Part shown: one piece after another, positions 49,421 through 56,236 of the stretch
Numbering within the stretch: position 1 is the stretch's first letter
How the letters are laid out: every line of letters starts with the position of its first letter
Origin: Thiobacillus denitrificans
Lineage (GTDB): Bacteria; Pseudomonadota; Gammaproteobacteria; Burkholderiales; Thiobacillaceae
Direction: 5' to 3'
NCBI GenBank assembly: GCA_020723405.1
Contig: DYIY01000019.1
Coordinates: forward strand, 1 to 56,236
DNA: 56,236 nt
Program-made: the position numbers and the translations under genes
Notes under the pieces: generated by a model
Database searches by the model: none
Told to the model about the DNA's origin: nothing
What the model saw: only the letters and a program-made list of their open reading frames with translations

Positions 49421-49422
<2 letters not shown>

Positions 49423-49524
49423 GTCTGTAGTTGGTAGTTGGTAGCTGGTAGTCGGTAGTCGGTAGCTTTGTTTGCGCGCCTTCGGCGCGGAAATTCAGGC
49501 TACCGACTACCGCTACCGACTACC
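49421..49524. repeat. Heptad-armed inverted repeat R3 (gap-pgk), opposite core orientation
   Basis: Left arm AGTTGGT-AGTTGGT-AGCTGGT-AGTCGGT-AGTCGGT-AGC, core hairpin CGCGCC-TTC-GGCGCG (49475-49489), right arm CTACCGACTACCGCTACCGACTACC. The core flanks read TTTG...GGAAATTCAG, the reverse complement of the R2 flanks (CTGAATTT...CC / GCAAA). The element therefore lies in the opposite orientation to R1 and R2. Confidence 0.92.
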
Positions 49525-49594
49525 TGCTTCACCACTGAGTCGTAAGAAATAGGCTCCCCTATCTCTTACCGCTTAACTCTCCAAGGAGCACCAA

Positions 49595-50779
49595 ATGGCC
49601 AAATTCCTGCGCATGACCGACCTGGACCTGAAGGGCAAGCGCGTCTTCATCCGCGCCGACCTGAACGTGCCCGTCAAGGAAGGCAAGGTCACTTCCGACG
49701 CCCGCATCACCGCTTCCATGCCCACCATCGAGCACGCCCTGAAGGCCGGTGCCAAGGTCATGGTCACTTCCCACCTGGGCCGGCCCACCGAGGGCGAGTG
49801 GACCGAGGAGGTCTCCCTGGCTCCCGTGGCCGCCGTCATGTCCGCCAAGCTGGGCAAGCCGGTGCGCCTGATCAAGGACTGGGTCAACGGCGGTTTCGAC
49901 GTGGCCGAGGGTGAAGTGGTCCTGCTGGAGAACTGCCGGGTCAACAAGGGCGAGAAGAAGAACGTGGAGGAAACCGCGAAGAAGTACGCCGCCCTGTGCG
50001 ACGTCTTCGTCATGGACGCCTTCGGCACCGCCCACCGGGCCGAGGCCTCCACCTACGGCGTGGCCCAGTTCGCCCCCACCGCCTGCGCCGGCATGCTGGT
50101 TTCCGAGGAACTGGAAGCCCTGGCCAAGGCCCTGGCGGCCCCCGCCCGGCCCATGGTGGCCATCGTCGGTGGCTCCAAGGTGTCCACCAAGCTCACCGTG
50201 CTGGAAGCCCTGTCCGAGAAGTGCGATCAACTGGTGGTGGGCGGCGGCATCGCCAATACCTTCCTGGCCGCCACCGGCAAGAACGTGGGCAAGTCCCTGT
50301 GCGAGAACGACCTGATCCCCACCGCCCAGTCCCTCATCGAGAAGATGAGCAAGCGGGGCGCCACCATCCCCATCGCCGTGGACGTGGTGTGCGGCAAGCA
50401 GTTCGACGCCAACGAGCCTGCCGTGGGCAAGGATGCCGGTGCCGTGGCCGACGACGACATGATCTTCGACATCGGACCCAAGTCCGCCCAGGAACTGGTG
50501 GACATCATCATGAAGGCCGGCACCGTGGTGTGGAACGGCCCCGTGGGCGTGTTCGAATTCGACCAGTTTGGCGAAGGCACCAAGGCCATCGCCAAGGCCA
50601 TCGCCGAGACCAAGGCCTTCACCCTGGCCGGCGGCGGCGACACCATCGCCGCCATCCAGAAGTACGACATCTACGACAAGGTGTCCTACATCTCCACCGC
50701 CGGCGGCGCCTTCCTGGAATACCTGGAGGGCAAGGTTCTGCCCGCCGTGGACATCCTGGAAAAGCGGGCGGCCGGCTGA
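49595..50779 (+). CDS. pgk: Phosphoglycerate kinase
   Basis: 394 residues. Substrate-binding N-terminal domain with [31 protein letters not shown] and [10 protein letters not shown]; nucleotide domain with [39 protein letters not shown] and the ATP loop [14 protein letters not shown]. It forms ATP from 1,3-bisphosphoglycerate, or the reverse in CO2 fixation and gluconeogenesis. AAGGAGC precedes the ATG. Gene order gap-pgk is standard. Confidence 0.97.
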   Translation: MAKFLRMTDLDLKGKRVFIRADLNVPVKEGKVTSDARITASMPTIEHALKAGAKVMVTSHLGRPTEGEWTEEVSLAPVAAVMSAKLGKPVRLIKDWVNGGFDVAEGEVVLLENCRVNKGEKKNVEETAKKYAALCDVFVMDAFGTAHRAEASTYGVAQFAPTACAGMLVSEELEALAKALAAPARPMVAIVGGSKVSTKLTVLEALSEKCDQLVVGGGIANTFLAATGKNVGKSLCENDLIPTAQSLIEKMSKRGATIPIAVDVVCGKQFDANEPAVGKDAGAVADDDMIFDIGPKSAQELVDIIMKAGTVVWNGPVGVFEFDQFGEGTKAIAKAIAETKAFTLAGGGDTIAAIQKYDIYDKVSYISTAGGAFLEYLEGKVLPAVDILEKRAAG

Positions 50780-50781
50780 TG

Positions 50782-50872
50782 CGAGTGAGGAGAGAGGAGT
50801 GAGGAGTGAGGGAAAACCCATCCTGCCTCTTCGCTCCTCACCCTACACCCCTCACTCCTCACTGCGCACTCT
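50782..50872. repeat. Heptad-armed inverted repeat R4 (pgk-pyk)
   Basis: Left arm of GAGTGAG-GAGAGAG-GAGTGAG-GAGTGAG units, right arm of CTCCTCA-CCCTACA-CCCCTCA-CTCCTCA units. The heptad sequence differs from R1-R3, and the central CGCGCC hairpin is absent, but the 7-nt periodicity and inverted layout are the same. The right arm ends within a few bases of the pyk start codon. Confidence 0.88.
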
Positions 50873-50874
50873 CC

Positions 50875-52308
50875 ATGCTCCGTAGAACCAAAATCGTTGC
50901 CACCCTGGGCCCGGCCTGTTCCGACCCCAAGGTGCTGGACCGGATGATCGAGGGCGGGGTGGACGTGGTCCGCCTCAACTTCTCCCACGGCACTCCGGAA
51001 GAACATCAACAGCGTTGCGAACTGGTCCGTTCCCTGGCCAAGACCCGGGGCCGGGCCGTGGGCGTGCTGGTGGACCTGCAGGGCCCCAAGATCCGCATCG
51101 GCAAGTTCAAGGACGGCAAGATCACCCTGAGCCCGGGGGACAAGTTCGTCCTGGACGCCACCTGTGAACTGGGCGACCAGGGCCGGGTGGGCCTGGACTA
51201 CAAGGAACTGGTCCAGGACGTGGCCCGGGGCGCCACCCTGCTGCTGGACGACGGCCGCATCGAGATGTGGGTGGAAGAGGTGGTCGGCACCGAGGTCCAC
51301 TGCAAGGTGGTCCAGGGCGGCACCCTGTCCAACAACAAGGGCATCAACCGCAAGGGCGGCGGCCTGTCCGCCGCTGCCCTGACCGAGAAGGACATCGAGG
51401 ACATCAAGACCGCCGCCTTGATCAAGGCGGACTATCTGGCCGTGTCCTTTCCCCGCTCCGCCGCCGACATCCAGCAGGCCCGGGAAATCCTCCGGGCCGC
51501 CGGCGGCAAGGCCTGGATCGTCTCCAAGATCGAACGGGCCGAGGCCATCGAGGCCCTGGAGGAAATCATCGCCGCCTCCGACGCCATCATGGTGGCCCGG
51601 GGCGACCTGGGTGTGGAAGTGGGCGACGCCGCCGTGCCGGCCCTGCAAAAGCGCATGATCCGGGCGGCCCGGGACCAGAACAAGGTGGTCATCACCGCCA
51701 CCCAGATGATGGAGTCCATGATCTCCAGCCCCATCCCCACCCGGGCGGAAGTGTCCGACGTGGCCAACGCCGTGCTGGACGGTACCGACGCGGTGATGCT
51801 GTCGGCGGAGACCGCCGCCGGCAAGTATCCGGTGGAGGCCATCCAGGCCATGCACCGGGTCTGTCTGGAGGCGGAGAAGGAATACGACTCCATGGCCGGG
51901 GCCCGGGGCATCGACCAGGGGTTCCTGCGGGTGGACGAGGCCATCGCCATGTCCGCCGCCTTCACCGCCCTGCACCTCAACATCAAGGCCATCGCCGCCA
52001 TGACCCAGTCCGGGTCCACGGCCCTGTGGATGTCGCGGATCAGCACCCACGTGCCCATCTACGCCTTGACGCCCGAGGTGGATACCCGTAGAAAAGTCAC
52101 CCTGTTCCGGGGCGTCTACCCGGTCAACTTCAAGCCCGCCACCAACGACCGGGACGTGTTGCTGGCCGAGGCGGAAGACGAACTGCGGCGCCGGGGTGCG
52201 GTGCGCAACGGCGACCTGATCCTGCTCACCATCGGCGAACCCATCGGCAAGCCGGGGGGCACCAACACCATGAAGATCGTTCGCGTGGGCGAACGGAAGA
52301 AGGCTTGA
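50875..52308 (+). CDS. pyk: Pyruvate kinase
   Basis: 477 residues. Start MLRRTKIVATLGPAC matches the family N-terminus; longer in-frame starts would translate the repeat. Motifs: VVRLNFSHGTPEEHQ, VDLQGPKIRIG, the signature with catalytic lysine AWIVSKIERAEAIEALEEI, MVARGDLGVEVG, TATQMMESMI and DGTDAVMLSAETAAGKYPVEAI. It makes pyruvate and ATP from phosphoenolpyruvate. No Shine-Dalgarno is visible, because repeat R4 abuts the start. Presence in this cluster points to glycolytic use rather than a dedicated CO2-fixation operon. Confidence 0.96.
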   Translation: MLRRTKIVATLGPACSDPKVLDRMIEGGVDVVRLNFSHGTPEEHQQRCELVRSLAKTRGRAVGVLVDLQGPKIRIGKFKDGKITLSPGDKFVLDATCELGDQGRVGLDYKELVQDVARGATLLLDDGRIEMWVEEVVGTEVHCKVVQGGTLSNNKGINRKGGGLSAAALTEKDIEDIKTAALIKADYLAVSFPRSAADIQQAREILRAAGGKAWIVSKIERAEAIEALEEIIAASDAIMVARGDLGVEVGDAAVPALQKRMIRAARDQNKVVITATQMMESMISSPIPTRAEVSDVANAVLDGTDAVMLSAETAAGKYPVEAIQAMHRVCLEAEKEYDSMAGARGIDQGFLRVDEAIAMSAAFTALHLNIKAIAAMTQSGSTALWMSRISTHVPIYALTPEVDTRRKVTLFRGVYPVNFKPATNDRDVLLAEAEDELRRRGAVRNGDLILLTIGEPIGKPGGTNTMKIVRVGERKKA

Positions 52309-52391
52309 TGGAGTCCAGAGTGGAGAGTCGAGAGCCGAGAGAAAAACCTCTCTGCCCCCTTCTCTCGACTCTCGACTCTCCACTCTCGACT
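52309..52391. repeat. Heptad-armed inverted repeat R5 (pyk-fba)
   Basis: Left arm GAGTCCA-GAGTGGA-GAGTCGA-GAGCCGA-GAG, right arm TCTCTCG-ACTCTCG-ACTCTCC-ACTCTCG-ACT. A third heptad family with the same architecture; the loop contains CCTCTCTGCCCCC. It begins 1 nt after the pyk stop and precedes the fba ribosome binding site. Confidence 0.9.
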
Positions 52392-52411
52392 GATTGATCA
52401 AGGAGAAAACG

Positions 52412-53479
52412 ATGGCTCTGATTTCACTGCGTCAACTGCTGGACCACGCTGCCGAGCACGGCTATGGCCTGCCCGCCTTCAACGTCAACAACATGGAACA
52501 GGTCCAGGCCATCATGCAGGCCGCCGCCGCCACCGACAGCCCGGTGATCCTGCAAGGCTCCGCCGGTGCCCGTTCCTACGCCGGTGAGCCCTTCCTGCGC
52601 CACCTGATTCTGGCCGCCATCGAGCAATATCCCCAGATTCCCGTGTGCATGCACCAGGACCACGGCGCCTCCCCCAGCATCTGCTTCCGCTCCATCCAGT
52701 CCGGCTTCTCTTCCGTGATGATGGACGGCTCCCTGGGCACCGACGGCAAGACCCCTTCCACCTATGAATACAACGTCAACACCACCCGCCACGTGGTGGA
52801 ACTGGCCCATGCCTGCGGCGTGTCCGTGGAAGGCGAACTGGGCTGCCTGGGCTCCCTGGAGACCGGCAAGGCCGGCGAGGAAGACGGCCACGGCGCCGAA
52901 GGCGTGCTGGACCACTCCTCCCTGCTGACCGACCCCAACGAGGCCGCCGACTTCGTCAGCAAGACCCACGTGGACGCCCTGGCCATCGCCATCGGCACTT
53001 CCCACGGCGCCTACAAGTTCACCCAGAAGCCCACCGGCAAGGTGCTGCGCATCGACCGGGTCAAGGAAATCCACGCCCGCATCCCCAGCGTCCACCTGGT
53101 CATGCACGGTTCCTCCTCGGTGCCGGAAGACTGGCTGGCCATCATCAACAGCTACGGCGGCGACATGGGCCAGACCTACGGCGTGCCGGTCAGCGAGATC
53201 GTCGAAGGCATCAAGAACGGCGTGCGCAAGGTGAACATCGACACCGACCTGCGCATGGCCTCCACCGGTGCCATCCGCAAGCACCTGGCCGAAAACAAGT
53301 CCAACTTCGACCCGCGCAAGTTCCTCAAGGAAGCCACCAAGGCCATGAGCGGCATCTGCTCCGCCCGCTACGAAGCCTTCGGCGCCGCCGGCAAGGCCAG
53401 CAAGATCGGCAAGATCTACAACCTGGAAGACATGCAGAAGCGCTACGACAAGGGCGAGCTGGATCCCAAGGTGAACTGA
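52412..53479 (+). CDS. fba: Fructose-1,6-bisphosphate aldolase, class II
   Basis: 355 residues. Zinc ligands and phosphate-binding motifs: [31 protein letters not shown] (first His/Asp), [34 protein letters not shown] (His) and [15 protein letters not shown] (His). The later [36 protein letters not shown] matches the CbbA-type subgroup of class II aldolases common in betaproteobacteria. CAAGGAG lies before the ATG. It works in glycolysis, gluconeogenesis and the Calvin cycle (also sedoheptulose bisphosphate). Confidence 0.96.
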   Translation: MALISLRQLLDHAAEHGYGLPAFNVNNMEQVQAIMQAAAATDSPVILQGSAGARSYAGEPFLRHLILAAIEQYPQIPVCMHQDHGASPSICFRSIQSGFSSVMMDGSLGTDGKTPSTYEYNVNTTRHVVELAHACGVSVEGELGCLGSLETGKAGEEDGHGAEGVLDHSSLLTDPNEAADFVSKTHVDALAIAIGTSHGAYKFTQKPTGKVLRIDRVKEIHARIPSVHLVMHGSSSVPEDWLAIINSYGGDMGQTYGVPVSEIVEGIKNGVRKVNIDTDLRMASTGAIRKHLAENKSNFDPRKFLKEATKAMSGICSARYEAFGAAGKASKIGKIYNLEDMQKRYDKGELDPKVN

Positions 53480-53480
53480 G

Positions 53481-53545
53481 CGAGTCGGTAGTCGGTAGTC
53501 GGTAGTATGCAGCCGGTAGCGGGGGCCCCAGCCCTCCTACCGGCT
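53481..53545. repeat. Heptad-armed inverted repeat R6 (fba-purC), degenerate
   Basis: AGTCGGT-AGTCGGT-AGTCGGT-AGT on the left and only a short right arm: AGCCGGTAG (about 53511-53519) pairs with CTACCGGCT (53537-53545). The core CGCGCC hairpin is missing. It looks like a decayed or partial member of the R1-R3 family. Confidence 0.8.
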
Positions 53546-53565
53546 TAACCATTTGTGGAAGCCCT

Positions 53566-54450
53566 ATGAACGCGGATGCCCTATACGAATCCTCCATCAA
53601 GAGCCTGCCCCTGATCCATCGCGGCAAGGTGCGCGACATCTACGCCATCGACGACCGGCGCATGCTCATCGTCACCACCGACCGGCTGTCGGCCTTCGAC
53701 GTGGTCCTGCCCACCCCCATCCCGGACAAGGGCAAGGTGCTCACCGCCGTGGCCGATTTCTGGTTCGCGCGGTTGGCCCCCATCCTGCCCAACCAGTTGA
53801 CCGGCGACGCGCCGGAATCGGTGGTGGCCCCGGAGGAACGCCCCCAGGTGGCCGGCCGGGCCGTGGTGGTGAAGCGCCTCAAGGCCCTGCCGGTGGAAGC
53901 CATCGTGCGCGGCTACCTGGTGGGCAGCGGTTGGGCCGACTACCAGAAGACCGGCCAGGTGTGCGGCATTCCCCTGCCCCCCGGCCTGCGCCAGGCCGAC
54001 AAGCTGCCCGAGCCCCTGTTCACGCCGTCCACCAAGGCCGCCGTGGGGGCCCATGACGAAAACATCAGCTACGCCCAATGTGCCGACCTGCTGGGCGCCG
54101 ACCTGGCCGCCCGGGTGCGGGATGCGGCCATCGCCCTGTACAAGGCGGCGGCGGACTACGCCCTGACCCGGGGCATCATCATCGCCGACACCAAGTTCGA
54201 GTTCGGCCTGGATGAAGCGGGCACCCTGACCCTCATCGATGAGGTGCTCACCCCCGACTCATCCCGCTTCTGGCCAGCCGACCAGTACGCCGTCGGCAGC
54301 AACCCCCCCAGCTACGACAAACAATACGTGCGCGATTGGCTCACTGCCTCCGGCTGGAACAAGCAGGCTCCGGGGCCGGCGTTGCCCGCCGAGGTGGCGG
54401 CCCGCACCGCCGAGAAATACCGGGAGGCCCTGCGCCGCCTGACCGGTTGA
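53566..54450 (+). CDS. purC: Phosphoribosylaminoimidazole-succinocarboxamide synthase
   Basis: 294 residues, the longer form of SAICAR synthase. Motifs: [114 protein letters not shown]. It joins aspartate to CAIR in purine synthesis. TGTGGAAG precedes the ATG. The gene is separated from fba by repeat R6, and no other pur gene is in the window. Confidence 0.97.
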   Translation: MNADALYESSIKSLPLIHRGKVRDIYAIDDRRMLIVTTDRLSAFDVVLPTPIPDKGKVLTAVADFWFARLAPILPNQLTGDAPESVVAPEERPQVAGRAVVVKRLKALPVEAIVRGYLVGSGWADYQKTGQVCGIPLPPGLRQADKLPEPLFTPSTKAAVGAHDENISYAQCADLLGADLAARVRDAAIALYKAAADYALTRGIIIADTKFEFGLDEAGTLTLIDEVLTPDSSRFWPADQYAVGSNPPSYDKQYVRDWLTASGWNKQAPGPALPAEVAARTAEKYREALRRLTG

Positions 54451-54457
54451 CCGGCCC

Positions 54458-54478
54458 GGCCCCCCGGCACCGGGGGCC
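54458..54478 (+). terminator. GC-rich hairpin after purC
   Basis: GGCCCCC and GGGGGCC pair around a 7-nt loop, 8 nt after the purC stop, followed by TGTCCTTCCC. The T-tract is weak, so termination is only probable. Confidence 0.5.
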
Positions 54479-54500
54479 TGTCCTTCCCTCCAGACGACAC

Positions 54501-54527
54501 TCAAGAACCCATCGGGCCTGCCGATAA
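54501..54527 (+). promoter_or_regulatory. Sigma-28 (FliA)-like promoter
   Basis: TCAAGAAC, exactly 11 bp, then GCCGATAA. The -10 element is a perfect match to the enteric FliA consensus (TCAAGTTT-N11-GCCGATAA), and the -35 keeps TCAAG. It lies about 75 bp before the chemoreceptor start, so that gene is probably in the late flagellar regulon. Confidence 0.75.
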
Positions 54528-54603
54528 GACCCGGGTGAATCTCGTTAAGCCCGGGCCTGGTGAGGGGTCGGGGTGCCTGAGTTGCTTTGGTAAGGAAGAA
54601 AAC

Positions 54604-56236
54604 ATGAGCGTACTGCTGCGCCCGGGCCGCAAGCTGGTGGATCGTCTCGGCTTCACCCAGAAACTGCTGCTGCTGGGCGGGCTCTTCCTGGTCCCCCTGC
54701 TGATTCTCCTGAAAACGGTGATTTCAGCGGAGTTGGAGGTGATTGACTTCGCTTCCCGGGAACGGGAGGGCGTGCAACTGATCCTCCCCCTGCGGGACTT
54801 GCTGCAAGCGGCCCAAGGCCACCGGGGCACGGCCCAACTGGTGCTGGGGGGCAACCCGGAGGCCCGGGCCAAGCTGGCTGATTTCCAGGCCCGGGCCCAG
54901 GCCGCCCTGGCCAAGGGGGATCAGGTGGATCAGGCTGCGGGTGCCCGCCTGGAGACCACGGCGACCTGGAAGGCGGTCAAGACCGCCTGGGAAGACACCC
55001 GCAACAACGCACTGCTGGGCAGCCAGGGGGACAGTTTCGCGCGCCATGGCGTGTTCATCGACGCGGTGCTTGCCGCCATTACTGCGGTGGCGGACGCTTC
55101 CTACCTGACCCTGGATCCGGAACTGGTGTCCTATTACCTGATGGACAGCCTGACCGTACGCCTGCCCCGGCTGGCCGAGACGGCCGGTAAACTGCGGGGC
55201 CTGGGCAGCGGCATCCTGACCCGGGGCGCCGCTACCCAGGAAGAACTGGTGACGGTGAACCTGCTGTTGAGCCGTATCCAGGAGGATAGGGCTTCCCTGG
55301 AGGGCAATTTCAGCAAGGTGTTCGGCGCCAGCCCGGAAAGCCGGGAAGCCCTGGCCACTGCCGTCAGCCAGGCCAGGTCCCAGTTGGATGCCCTGGCCGG
55401 CCTGGTGGAAAAGGAGGTGCTGGGCAAGGGCCGCACCGGCCTTGAGCCGGCGGCCTATTTCGCCAAGGGCACGGCGGCCGTGGACGGTGTCTATGATCTG
55501 TTCGATCGCGCCGCGCCGGAATTGGACCGGCTGTTGCTCAAGCGCGTCACCGACAACCAGGCCAGGATGACGGGCACCCTGGCCATGTTGGCCCTGGCCA
55601 TGCTCCTGGTGGCCTACCTGTTCTGGAGCCTGCGTGACGGCCTCATGGAAGCGGTTCACCATGTCCACGATGGAGCCCGGCGCATGTTGCAGGGGAAATT
55701 CGACGAACCCTTCGCCGTGGCCAGCCGGGACGAACTGGGCAGTATTGGCGCTTCCCTGGATGAGATGCAGAGCCAATTGCGAGCCAGGATCGAACAGGAG
55801 CGGGCGGAAGCCGCCGCCAACCTGCGCATCCGCATCGCCCTGGACAGTTCGGCGGTGGGCATCACCATATCGGACGAGCGGGCCCTGCTCATCCACATGA
55901 CCCCCAGCGCCCGATCCCTGCTGCAACTGTTGTTGGGCCGGGGGGGCAACGTGGACGGCCTGCCCGGCACCAAGCTGTCGGCCATCTTCACCGATCCGGC
56001 AGCGGCGGAGCGCTTCGACCACGCCGTGGTGTCTGGCGAGGAGGTGGACCTGGTGTTCAACGGCCGGCACCTGCGCCTGGTGGCCCGGCCCATCCGGGAC
56101 CAGGCTGGCAACGTGCTGGGCCGGGTCACCCAATGGCTGGACCGTACCGAAGAAGTGTCGGTGGAGAAGGCGGTGGCGGGACTGGTGGAGGCGGCGGCGG
56201 CCGGCGACTTCAGCCAGCGTCTGGACGCCACGGGCA
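54604..56236 (+). CDS. Methyl-accepting chemotaxis protein, N-terminal part (cut by window edge)
   Basis: 544 complete codons without a stop, running off the right end. AAGGAAG lies 6 nt before the ATG. TM1 (KLLLLGGLFLVPLLILLKTVI) is followed by a large helical periplasmic domain (about 45-320: LRDLLQAAQGHRGTAQLVLGGN, LDPELVSYYLMDSLTVRLPRLAETAGKLRGLGSGIL), TM2 (MTGTLAMLALAMLLVAYLFW), a HAMP domain with DELGSIGASLDEMQSQL, a PAS-like segment (NLRIRIALDSSAVGITISDERALLIHMTPSARSLLQ) and the beginning of another HAMP-like repeat (VEKAVAGLVEAAAAGDFSQRLDATG). This order precedes the signalling domain in many betaproteobacterial chemoreceptors; the signalling hairpin itself lies outside the window, so the class is inferred. 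Confidence 0.82.
   Translation, partial: MSVLLRPGRKLVDRLGFTQKLLLLGGLFLVPLLILLKTVISAELEVIDFASREREGVQLILPLRDLLQAAQGHRGTAQLVLGGNPEARAKLADFQARAQAALAKGDQVDQAAGARLETTATWKAVKTAWEDTRNNALLGSQGDSFARHGVFIDAVLAAITAVADASYLTLDPELVSYYLMDSLTVRLPRLAETAGKLRGLGSGILTRGAATQEELVTVNLLLSRIQEDRASLEGNFSKVFGASPESREALATAVSQARSQLDALAGLVEKEVLGKGRTGLEPAAYFAKGTAAVDGVYDLFDRAAPELDRLLLKRVTDNQARMTGTLAMLALAMLLVAYLFWSLRDGLMEAVHHVHDGARRMLQGKFDEPFAVASRDELGSIGASLDEMQSQLRARIEQERAEAAANLRIRIALDSSAVGITISDERALLIHMTPSARSLLQLLLGRGGNVDGLPGTKLSAIFTDPAAAERFDHAVVSGEEVDLVFNGRHLRLVARPIRDQAGNVLGRVTQWLDRTEEVSVEKAVAGLVEAAAAGDFSQRLDATG

Overview
The window is GC-rich (by eye well above 60 %) and densely coded, with gene families and a gene order typical of a nitrogen-fixing betaproteobacterium. 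The nifU-nifS / nifV-cysE-nifW-nifZ-nifM order, the large catalase and stress cluster, the type VI secretion genes and the tkt-gap-pgk-pyk-fba cluster would fit Rhodocyclales (Azospira/Dechlorosoma, Azoarcus or Dechloromonas relatives). That placement is an inference from content, not from a marker gene. No rRNA, tRNA, insertion sequence or CRISPR array was seen.

Layout. 1-436: non-coding edge with inverted repeats. 437-2056: ABC-F ATPase YbiT. 2135-8944: a self-contained locus with a perfect PmrA/QseB-type box, an 18-codon small ORF followed by a strong terminator, then thermostable-hemolysin family, AMP-binding, haem-oxygenase-like diiron and SDR genes, a TPR protein, and a QseB/QseC-like two-component pair that probably reads the box. 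9008-19141: part of a type VI secretion system (tssA; convergent tagX-like peptidase, PAAR, a membrane-anchored ketosynthase-like protein, tssM, tagF and a BON-OmpA protein in an overlapping operon). The sheath, tube, baseplate and TssJ/TssL genes are absent here.

19169-30434: nif region. A flavodoxin (nifF) and the iscA-nif/nifU/nifS operon diverge from a shared NifA site with a sigma-54 promoter on each side. nifS and nifV are separated by an oppositely oriented block (NYN-domain protein, HigBA toxin-antitoxin, NamZ-like muramidase, DOMON-like protein). nifV restarts with its own NifA site and sigma-54 promoter and leads into cysE/nifP, an unnamed helical gene, nifW, nifZ and nifM.

30513-37515: a stress cluster (BON lipoprotein, KatE-type catalase, hemerythrin, CsbD, DUF1328, YqjD-like and YqjE-like proteins) bracketed by a NarL-type response regulator at one end and a HisKA_3 histidine kinase at the other. 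A repeated GTCGGCGTNNTCCTAC-like motif lies in both promoter regions. 37548-44448: a DUF3079 protein, a zinc-sensor-like diguanylate cyclase, a GGDEF-EAL protein with a PhnD-like binding protein, argA and rsmE.

44511-54450: a thioredoxin-like protein, an inositol monophosphatase family protein, then tkt, gap, pgk, pyk, fba (central carbon metabolism, usable for glycolysis, gluconeogenesis or the Calvin cycle) and purC. Six of the junctions here carry long inverted repeats whose arms are built from 7-nt tandem units; this is the most unusual sequence feature of the window. 54604 to the right edge: a chemoreceptor cut by the window end, with a sigma-28 (FliA)-like promoter.
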